Positions 1 to 5,276 of a DNA stretch of 5,911 nt are shown one piece after another. This DNA is from Sulfuriferula multivorans (GTDB lineage Bacteria > Pseudomonadota > Gammaproteobacteria > Burkholderiales > Thiobacillaceae): contig JAAFGW010000197.1 of NCBI GenBank assembly GCA_010365175.1, forward strand, positions 1-5,911, written 5' to 3'. Position 1 is the first letter of the stretch, and each line of letters opens with the position of its first letter. The notes beneath the pieces were generated by a model, which did no database searches, had not been told where the DNA came from, and saw only the letters and a program-made list of their open reading frames with translations. The position numbers were made by a program, and so were the translations under genes.

Positions 1-795
1 AGTAACGATCACGGCATCGCCGATCGACTCAATCGTCACCCGCAATCGTTCCTTTTCCACCATCAGGTCGGCGTGCTTCTTTTCCAACTCGGCAACCAAA
101 CGACTGACGTGATCGGCCATGGAGTTGAACGCAAGTTTTGTTTCGTGAACCTCTGGGGGCGCGCCAAAAGCCAGACTGACACGTGCGTCCAGATTTCCAC
201 TTGCGATCGCACGCGCTGCTCCACTCAATGTATACAAACCGCGCAGGTTGACTCGCAACAGCCAGCGCAGAATCAGCATGACGACGAACACACTGCCCAA
301 TACCAACAAGGTGAACCGTACAATCAGATCCCATAAACCCTGGATAGTCGATCCGGCATCCAACTCAACTTCCAGCATGCCATATGACGTTCCGCCCACC
401 TTGATGTCGGCATTCGCATTGGGTGCACGAATATCAAGCGCGTCGGAAAACCAGGATGGATAGTGTTGCGTCTGTTTGGCGGTGCGTGATTCCAGGGTGA
501 CATGAGGAGACGTCAGCCGCACGTTCAAAATCTGGAAGCGGGCGGTGCGGGCCTCGAAGGTTTGTTCTATTGCGGGATAGTCTCGCAACAAGACATGATC
601 CTGAATCGCTGCAGTAATCGCACTCAATTCGCTCTCGGCACGCACATCGAGATGCTGCTGCGCCCTTTCCTTGAGTGGCATGCCCAAAACTGCAAGGGTC
701 ACCAGATACATCAACAATACCAGTGCAAACACGGTTCCCATGATGCGCGTGAAAAGGCTATAGCGCATACCGCTCACCCGCGGACCTTTACTCAT
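1..795 (-). CDS. Membrane sensor protein with LapD/MoxY-like periplasmic domain, HAMP and start of PAS (partial; C-terminus outside window)
   Basis: The frame is open from an ATG at 795 to the left edge (265 codons), so the C-terminal part is missing. Visible order: a short cytoplasmic N-terminus; a first membrane helix at about residues 16-38; a periplasmic region at about 39-157; a second helix at about 158-181 (FTLLVLGSVFVVMLIL); a HAMP-like segment at about 182-235 (ARAIASGNLDARV, then FNSMADHV); a short coiled coil rich in Glu/Lys; and the start of a PAS domain (ESIGDAVIVT) at about 254. The periplasmic part has YPSWF (112-116), a G-x-L-E-V-E strand and a final LW (154-155), which resembles the LapD/MoxY N-terminal domain. 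In this family, HAMP then PAS is usually followed by GGDEF and EAL domains, so a c-di-GMP enzyme or receptor is likely but not visible; a histidine kinase is possible. The start overlaps the binding-protein stop by 8 bp (788-795), implying translational coupling. Confidence 0.85.
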   Translation of the reverse strand, partial: MSKGPRVSGMRYSLFTRIMGTVFALVLLMYLVTLAVLGMPLKERAQQHLDVRAESELSAITAAIQDHVLLRDYPAIEQTFEARTARFQILNVRLTSPHVTLESRTAKQTQHYPSWFSDALDIRAPNANADIKVGGTSYGMLEVELDAGSTIQGLWDLIVRFTLLVLGSVFVVMLILRWLLRVNLRGLYTLSGAARAIASGNLDARVSLAFGAPPEVHETKLAFNSMADHVSRLVAELEKKHADLMVEKERLRVTIESIGDAVIVT

Positions 796-1630
796 TCACA
801 AGGACCTGAGTCTGCTTGAAGAAGCGCCGGTAATTGTTGTAGTCACGATCATCCGCAGAGACGAATCCGCGTACCAGCGGCAAGTTGAGCGATTGGGCTG
901 CCTGTTTCAATATATTCAGGCCTTCTGGATCACGTGCCATGTTAATGAAAGCTTGGCGAACTTTTTCTCCGTCTGCGACGCTGATCCGCGGTGAAGCCAT
1001 CACAGCCAAGTCAAAATAAGTTTCTGATTCGGCCAGGACGCGATACTTAAGTTGGCGACGTTGGGCAAAATCAGCCATCACCTGATGGTTCACGCCTGCT
1101 GCAGCCACCTGCCCCGATTCAAGCTGCCCCATGGACGCTTCCTGATTACCTGAAAACACCGGTACCACTTTGACACCCGCGCGCACTAGCAAGTCTATCG
1201 GCAAGTAATAACCCGTCACACCATACGGATTGGCAAACGCGACCCGCTTTTCATCCAACGCCTGCACAGTTTGAATCGGAGAACTGTCGAGTACGACTAT
1301 TTGGCCGCGAATACCAGGCGTATCCTGTCGTGCCAACACACGCCAGCCAAGACGGTCTCGTTTCGGCGTGAACAAATGATTGGTATAAGTAAAATCGAGC
1401 TGCCCAGCCACTGCACGATCGGTTGTTTCGTTGGCGGTGCGCCCGATATGCAATTCAAGCGGGACGCCTGAGCGCATCGAGACAAAATTGAGAATGGGAT
1501 TCCAGTACGCTGCTGTAGCTTGCAGGCTTCGCTGGTTTAGTACGCCAAAAGCGTAAGGTATTTGTATTTGTGGCGCTGCCTGACACACGGTACTCAGCAT
1601 CATAGCCAAGCACATCAACGATCCCCGCAT
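788..1630 (-). CDS. PhnD-like periplasmic substrate-binding protein (phosphate/phosphite/phosphonate-type)
   Basis: This encodes a 280-residue secreted protein of the PhnD-type, type-II periplasmic binding fold. An N-terminal signal peptide (MRGSLMCLAMMLSTVCQAA) would be cut near residues 17-19; there is no convincing lipobox, so a soluble periplasmic protein is likely. Family-like segments are FGVLNQRSLQATAAYW near 28-43 (first strand and helix), DFTYTNHLF near 79-87, ANPYGVTGYYLPIDLLVRAG near 133-152 (hinge and second lobe) and GNQEASMGQLESGQVAAAGV near 161-180. Length is normal for the family. I chose the ATG at 1630 because GGGAGA lies 4 bases upstream; a start at 1642 (four residues longer) has no ribosome site. 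No permease or ATPase gene is adjacent. The next gene is a membrane sensor whose start overlaps this stop, so the protein probably presents a ligand to that sensor instead of feeding a transporter. The ligand cannot be named from sequence; phosphonate is only the family label. Confidence 0.9.
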   Translation of the reverse strand: MRGSLMCLAMMLSTVCQAAPQIQIPYAFGVLNQRSLQATAAYWNPILNFVSMRSGVPLELHIGRTANETTDRAVAGQLDFTYTNHLFTPKRDRLGWRVLARQDTPGIRGQIVVLDSSPIQTVQALDEKRVAFANPYGVTGYYLPIDLLVRAGVKVVPVFSGNQEASMGQLESGQVAAAGVNHQVMADFAQRRQLKYRVLAESETYFDLAVMASPRISVADGEKVRQAFINMARDPEGLNILKQAAQSLNLPLVRGFVSADDRDYNNYRRFFKQTQVLVNE

Positions 1631-1634
1631 CCTG

Positions 1635-1640
1635 TCTCCC
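1635..1640 (-). promoter_or_regulatory. Ribosome binding site deciding the start of the PhnD-like gene
   Basis: GGGAGA on the minus strand, 4 bases before the ATG at 1630. It lies downstream of the alternative ATG at 1642, which has only AT-rich sequence before it, and so favours the shorter protein. Confidence 0.6.
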
Positions 1641-1672
1641 ATTACTTTGTCTGAAAATATTTTTATTCGGCG

Positions 1673-1702
1673 AGTGTACCTTGCTCACCCGGCATTTCTC
1701 AA
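1673..1702 (-). promoter_or_regulatory. Putative sigma-70 promoter for the binding-protein/sensor operon
   Basis: On the minus strand, TTGAGA (1702-1697; 5 of 6 to the -35 consensus) is followed after 18 bases by TACACT (1678-1673; 4 of 6 to the -10 consensus). Transcription would begin near 1666, leaving a leader of roughly 35 bases before the ATG at 1630. The remainder of this divergent intergenic region (to 1821) holds an isolated TAGAAT at 1798-1803 that could be a -10 for the opposite corA gene, but it has no good -35 partner. This is pattern matching only. Confidence 0.35.
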
Positions 1703-1821
1703 GGCCTGGCAGCAACTGTTTTTTAATCTGATTCAACCTGTTACTGCATACTCGATTTCAACAAAAATGGCGGACAGGAAGATAGCGCATTAAGGTCTAG
1801 AATCAGCGACTGACTTTTATT

Positions 1822-2799
1822 TTGCAACCGGGTGCCATCATCGACTGCCTCCTCTTCCACAATTCAAAAATACAGACCCTTGCGTTTGCCGATATCAGCG
1901 ACCACGTTCATCAGTCAGATCGCTTTATCTGGATTGAACTGAAAACTCCTGACAGCGAAACCATGAGGCGCCTGGGTGATGAGCTTGGTCTGCACGCATT
2001 GGCTCTGGAAGACGCGATATCAACCCATCAACGCCCCAAGCTGGAAGAATACGAGGGCCATGTTTTCATCGCCACGCGCACTGCCCAATTGTGGGAAAAA
2101 CGTATTGAGTTGGGCGAAACACATTTGTTTGTTGGCAACAATTATGTCGCGGCCATCCGGCACGATAGCGGCAGCGGATACCAACGCGTCAGCGAGCGCC
2201 TGCAGCATTGTCCAAATGGCATCAACGCCTCCACGCCTTATGCACTGTATCTGGTGCTCGACCTCATCGTCGATCAGTTCCGTCCTGTCATCGAAGCCAC
2301 TCAGGATCGATTCCATTCGCTCGAAAGCCAGTTGATGAGTGGCGCCAAGCCGGGGCGCGACATCCTTGAACAGCTATACGAAATGAAACGCGACCTGACC
2401 GCCTTGCGCGATGCCACCGAGCCAATGCAGGAAATCACCCTGAACCTGATCCGCCTGCATCCGGAATTTTCCACCAAGGAACTGAAGGCGTATTACCGAG
2501 ATATCCACGACCACTCGGTTCGCGTAGCAGCCTCGATCGACCGTTTGCGCGTTTCAACATCGGATGCGATGCAGTTCCACCTCGCCACGCTGTCGGTCAA
2601 GCAAAATGAATCGGTACAAAAACTGGCGGGCTGGGGTGCCTTGCTGGCATTGCCCACGGTGATATTCAGCCTGTACGGCATGAACTTCGTCAACATGCCC
2701 GAGCTGCAATGGCCGTGGGCTTATCCTGCCCTGCTGCTGCTGACTGGGCTGGGGGTATGGGTGCTGTATCGGCGACTGAAACGGCGCGGCTGGATTTGA
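1822..2799 (+). CDS. corA: CorA-family magnesium/cobalt transport protein
   Basis: A 325-residue member of the CorA family, pentameric inner-membrane channels that import Mg2+ (also Co2+ and Ni2+) driven by membrane potential. The large N-terminal cytoplasmic domain (about 1-190) includes the family-like ALEDAISTHQRPKLEEYEGH at 61-80. A long charged stalk helix spans about 190-262. The first membrane helix (about 268-286) ends in the signature YGMNF (285-289, GMN filter at 286-288), followed by the conserved loop MPEL (292-295) and a second helix (about 299-317). A basic C-terminal tail (RRLKRRGWI) is also typical. Length and architecture are complete. The start is uncertain: no in-frame ATG precedes Met48, and an in-frame stop lies at 1798, so TTG at 1822 is the best choice, although no ribosome site is visible. 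The gene stands alone, divergent from the binding-protein operon and convergent with the propeller gene 25 bp away. Substrate preference among divalent metals cannot be told from sequence. Confidence 0.95.
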   Translation: MQPGAIIDCLLFHNSKIQTLAFADISDHVHQSDRFIWIELKTPDSETMRRLGDELGLHALALEDAISTHQRPKLEEYEGHVFIATRTAQLWEKRIELGETHLFVGNNYVAAIRHDSGSGYQRVSERLQHCPNGINASTPYALYLVLDLIVDQFRPVIEATQDRFHSLESQLMSGAKPGRDILEQLYEMKRDLTALRDATEPMQEITLNLIRLHPEFSTKELKAYYRDIHDHSVRVAASIDRLRVSTSDAMQFHLATLSVKQNESVQKLAGWGALLALPTVIFSLYGMNFVNMPELQWPWAYPALLLLTGLGVWVLYRRLKRRGWI

Positions 2800-2805
2800 T
2801 TCCCC

Positions 2806-2834
2806 CGGATCAGCGCGGCTCGGATCAGCGCGGC
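2806..2834. repeat. Tandem 15-bp direct repeat covering the end of the propeller gene
   Basis: CGGATCAGCGCGGC occurs at 2806-2819 and again at 2821-2834, a period of 15. The second copy contains the stop codon of the minus-strand propeller gene and its last two codons. The first copy carries an in-frame duplicate of the same codons and stop. It lies in the 25-bp gap between convergent genes and into the propeller gene. It is a direct, not inverted, repeat, so it is not a hairpin terminator. Confidence 0.9.
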
Positions 2835-4003
2835 ACACCCCGCACATAGCGGATGCGTGTGCCGCGGTTCTCATCACGCTCCAGCCACACCAGATGCAAA
2901 TGCCCCAGTTCATCCAGAACTGCGACCGGGTCGGATTGTGCACCGGCGCCGGATGCTGCCGGAATGGCTTCATTGTCCCCAAACGCATCGCCTTTCCATT
3001 CGGCCAACCAGACATCCGGCGTGCCGTCGCGTGCGTCATCCCACACGGCCAGCAGACGGCCACGTGTATCACCGACAGCCTTGGCGTGCCATTGCACCAT
3101 GTTGTCACCAAAGCCATCCTGCACTTTGATGTTGCGGCCGAATGGGTGATTCGCCTCGACCAACGCTGCATACACGTCATATCCTGAAAGAAAATCGCGT
3201 TTGTCGAGCCAGACTGCAGCGACGCCCAGCTTTCCCCAGGCTGTCAGCGTAGGCCGCATCGCGCCAGTGCCTGCGCCCAGGCCATCTGAGCTGCCACTTT
3301 TTCTATCGGTCAAACGGGCGGGCGATGCAAAATCAAGGCCATCTGAACTTTGGCTCACCATCGGTACGGTGTGGCGATCGCGGCGATCTTCCCACGCCAC
3401 CGTTACATGGCCATTCCCTGCAACAGCCAACGCCGGCCAGCCCTGCTCATCAACCGGCGCAGCGGCTTCTACGGGTTGCGTGAGGCTGACGCCCAGTGTT
3501 CCGCCAGTGACCTTCAGCGTAGCCACAACGATGCGTCGAAAACGCCCGGCCTGCTCGGCCCATGCGGCATAGAGCTTGCCTGCGCCCACGGCCAGTGTGA
3601 CCTGCGCGGACTCGACCGCTGTCAGTCTGATCGCAGCCCCCCCGGGTACGATACGCGCGCGCACTTGACCGGCTTCTTCCCATGCCGCCACAAAACGCCC
3701 CGCACCCAGGGCCACCACCACCGGCTCGAAACACTCGGTTTGGCTCAGGCGAATTTCTGACTGGAATTTAGCTCTCTTCTCGGGCTTGATTGCCAGATAA
3801 CACTGCGGACTGCCATCGCGGTTGTCTTCCCATACCACGCCCACGCTCCCACCCGACACGGCGATGCCCTGGCGGTTAGCCGATTCGAGATGCGTGAAAA
3901 CTTGTGCGCCCTGGACCGAGTTAACGGTCAGCGCTTCGCTCCACATCCAGGCCGCCTGAGCCGATCCAGACAGCACTGCCAGTACAAACAGGGCAGCTCT
4001 CAC
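2825..4003 (-). CDS. Exported beta-propeller protein of sialidase/BNR-like type, function unknown
   Basis: The product has 392 residues with a clear signal peptide (MRAALFVLAVLSGSAQA, cut after about residue 17 or 18), so it is periplasmic or secreted. The body contains seven copies of a short hydrophobic-Trp-acidic motif with the Trp at 58, 108, 148, 204, 265, 321 and 373. Several continue as WEDNRDGSP, WEDRRDRH, WLDKRD and WDDARDGTPD. Spacing is 40-61 residues, as expected for blades of a six- or seven-bladed propeller; the sialidase/BNR superfamily is the closest match in style. I see no sialidase catalytic Arg triad that I could assign, so enzymatic activity is not claimed; a binding or scaffold role is equally possible. 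Only two cysteines exist (68 and 91), both near the first two blades. The start is GTG at 4003, overlapping the upstream thioredoxin-fold stop in GTGA, so the two are co-translated. The gene ends 25 bp from the convergent corA. Confidence 0.85.
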   Translation of the reverse strand: MRAALFVLAVLSGSAQAAWMWSEALTVNSVQGAQVFTHLESANRQGIAVSGGSVGVVWEDNRDGSPQCYLAIKPEKRAKFQSEIRLSQTECFEPVVVALGAGRFVAAWEEAGQVRARIVPGGAAIRLTAVESAQVTLAVGAGKLYAAWAEQAGRFRRIVVATLKVTGGTLGVSLTQPVEAAAPVDEQGWPALAVAGNGHVTVAWEDRRDRHTVPMVSQSSDGLDFASPARLTDRKSGSSDGLGAGTGAMRPTLTAWGKLGVAAVWLDKRDFLSGYDVYAALVEANHPFGRNIKVQDGFGDNMVQWHAKAVGDTRGRLLAVWDDARDGTPDVWLAEWKGDAFGDNEAIPAASGAGAQSDPVAVLDELGHLHLVWLERDENRGTRIRYVRGVPR

Positions 4004-4491
4004 GACTTGCCGCCCAAAAACTCAAGCAGCGTTTTCTGCTTGTAGTGTCCACCGCGCACATAGCGGTCGAAATCGCGGAAATCCTGCACCGTCTTGAAGC
4101 CGGGAATCTGCATGATCTTGTCGCCCTGCGGCGTCATGTAGACGAACAGTGGGGTAGCAAATGCCTGCAGCCGCACGCCCAACTCGGCTTCGGTGATGCG
4201 TTCGCCACTTGGCAGCGTCAGTCGCCGACCCGATTCAGCATCGACATACACCAGTTCGTAGTGGTCGCTGTAGAGCATTTTCAGCGACGCGTCGGAAAAC
4301 GTTTTCTTGTTGGTGTGGTCACACCAGGCACAACCGTAGCGGCCAAAATACAGAAAAATCGGCTTGCCGCTCGCGCGCGCAGCTTTGAGACCCGCGTCGA
4401 AATTGACGAATGGATAGTTGGGTGGTGGGTCTGCCAGCACCGCGGTAGCCCACAAACAGCACGCCATCATCAGGGTTTTGATTACATTCAT
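4000..4491 (-). CDS. Exported thioredoxin-fold protein with CxxC motif
   Basis: A 163-residue thioredoxin-like protein. The signal peptide MNVIKTLMMACCLWATAVLA is probably cut before DPPP, sending it to the periplasm. The thioredoxin core follows: KPIFLYFGRYGCAWCDHT (strand, then redox motif Cys54-Ala-Trp-Cys57), KKTFSD, and a cis-proline segment FATPLFVYM (Pro114). The sequence resembles the Thioredoxin_7/SoxW-like group, which often acts in periplasmic disulfide reduction or exchange; the exact partner is unknown. The motif CAWC differs from DsbA (CPHC) and classical thioredoxin (CGPC). I chose ATG at 4491 because AAGGAG lies 6 bases before it; a GTG at 4509 would place that ribosome site inside the gene. 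The stop TGA overlaps the GTG start of the propeller gene, so the propeller is its most likely functional neighbour. The gene is first in its operon; its upstream region is occupied by a large palindrome. Confidence 0.9.
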   Translation of the reverse strand: MNVIKTLMMACCLWATAVLADPPPNYPFVNFDAGLKAARASGKPIFLYFGRYGCAWCDHTNKKTFSDASLKMLYSDHYELVYVDAESGRRLTLPSGERITEAELGVRLQAFATPLFVYMTPQGDKIMQIPGFKTVQDFRDFDRYVRGGHYKQKTLLEFLGGKS

Positions 4492-4497
4492 CTGGTT

Positions 4498-4503
4498 CTC
4501 CTT
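4498..4503 (-). promoter_or_regulatory. Strong ribosome binding site of the thioredoxin-fold gene
   Basis: AAGGAG on the minus strand, 6 bases before the ATG at 4491. It is the best Shine-Dalgarno match in the window and rules out the upstream GTG at 4509 as the start. Confidence 0.85.
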
Positions 4504-4531
4504 TGGCACGACGATCGGTCTGCTGATGGGT

Positions 4532-4664
4532 ACCTCTTAAAATTCAGAGTTCGCCCAAATGCAAGGCGCGGGGAAAATTTCGCAGCGCCGCATATGTTCG
4601 ATATGTAAGCAAGAAATTTTCCCCGCAACGCAGCAGTTGGGATGAAATCTGGATTTTTAGAGGT
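4532..4664. repeat. Long imperfect palindrome, probable MITE- or REP-like dispersed element
   Basis: The inner arms GCGGGGAAAATTTC (4568-4581) and GAAATTTTCCCCGC (4613-4626) are perfect 14-bp inverted repeats. The symmetry continues outward with mismatches and small gaps to ACCTCT (4532-4537) and AGAGGT (4659-4664): AAAATTCAGA on the left against the complement of TCTGGATTTTT on the right, and GCCCAAATGC against the complement of GCAGTTGGGA. The centre has a smaller hairpin, CATAT-GTTCG-ATATG (4591-4605). The whole could extrude as one cruciform or fold as one long RNA hairpin. CTGAT occurs just outside both ends (4523-4527 and 4668-4672), a weak hint of a target-site duplication. There is no coding capacity and no T-run, and it lies between divergent genes, so it is not a terminator. 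It fills most of the 230-bp intergenic region; I find no convincing promoter in the flanks. Confidence 0.75.
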
Positions 4665-4721
4665 GCTCTGATCTTCATTCTGCTAAATTCAAGCATTTGT
4701 GCAACCCTCTTTTCCGACTAT

Positions 4722-5276
4722 ATGACACACGACTCCATCCGCATCGGCCTGATTTCCATCAGCGACCGCGCCAGTAGCGGCATCTATGAAGACAAGGGGC
4801 TGCCTGCACTCGAAGCCTGGTTTGGCGAGGTCATGGTTAATCCCGCCGAGTTCATGACCCGCCTGATTCCCGACGAGCAGGCACTGATCGAAACCACGCT
4901 GATCGAGCTGGCTGACACCGAAGGCTGTTCGCTGATCCTGACCACCGGCGGCACCGGCCCCTCGCCGCGTGACGTCACACCCGAGGCAACACTCGCCATT
5001 GCACACAAAGTGCTGCCTGGTTTTGGCGAAGCGATGCGCGCCGTGTCATTGAAGTATGTGCCCACGGCCATTCTGTCTCGCCAGGTTGGCGTGACGCGCG
5101 GCGCCAGCTTGATCCTCAACCTGCCAGGACAGCCCAAGGCGATCAAGGAAACCCTCGACGGCATATTTGCTGCCATTCCCTACTGCATTGACCTGATAGG
5201 TGGACCCTATCTTGAATCCAAGCCGGAAACCATCGCCGTATTCCGACCTAAATCCGCATTGAGGACAATGCCATGA
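4722..5276 (+). CDS. mog: Molybdopterin adenylyltransferase (Mog/MogA)
   Basis: A 184-residue cytoplasmic enzyme of molybdenum cofactor synthesis. It adenylates molybdopterin with ATP before MoeA inserts molybdate. The N-terminus RIGLISISDRASSGIYEDKG (7-26) is characteristic of Mog. The nucleotide/pterin-binding motif TTGGTGPSPRDVTPEAT lies at 74-90; Asp84 corresponds to the functionally important Asp in the E. coli enzyme's TTGGTG..RDVTP motif. NLPGQP at 133-138 is the second family signature. Length is close to the usual 190 or so, and the protein is complete. ATG at 4722 fits the expected N-terminus, though no ribosome site is visible before it. The stop overlaps the start of the EI24-domain gene in ATGA (5273-5276), so the two are probably one transcript. 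The leader begins 57 bp from the large palindrome. MoaB is a close paralogue family; the SISDRASSG N-terminus and the overall length favour Mog. Confidence 0.95.
   Translation: MTHDSIRIGLISISDRASSGIYEDKGLPALEAWFGEVMVNPAEFMTRLIPDEQALIETTLIELADTEGCSLILTTGGTGPSPRDVTPEATLAIAHKVLPGFGEAMRAVSLKYVPTAILSRQVGVTRGASLILNLPGQPKAIKETLDGIFAAIPYCIDLIGGPYLESKPETIAVFRPKSALRTMP

Noticed and set aside
502..819. 105-residue plus-strand frame, with two others at 73-336 and 248-463
   Set aside because: All are antisense to the sensor gene, whose membrane helices, HAMP and PAS start are coherent in one uninterrupted frame.
1576..1630. Lipoprotein signal in the PhnD-like protein around its Cys16
   Set aside because: The residues before the Cys (Ser-Thr-Val) do not fit a lipobox, and a normal signal peptidase I site (CQAA) follows directly.
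2800..2834. A terminator between the convergent corA and propeller genes
   Set aside because: The GC-rich sequence is a direct repeat, not an inverted one, and no stem followed by T residues is visible.
2554..3180. 208-residue minus-strand reading frame spanning the corA/propeller junction
   Set aside because: It runs antisense to the corA 3' end and out of frame over the propeller gene. Its translation is Trp/Arg/Pro-rich with no recognisable domain, while both overlapping genes have clear family or repeat signatures.
4045..4608. 187-residue plus-strand reading frame opposite the thioredoxin-fold gene
   Set aside because: It is antisense to a well-supported gene with signal peptide, CxxC and a strong ribosome site, and it runs into the palindrome. 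No domain is recognised.
4568..4626. The perfect 14-bp inverted repeat as a rho-independent terminator
   Set aside because: Both flanking genes are transcribed away from it, the loop region is long (31 bases), and no T-run follows either arm.
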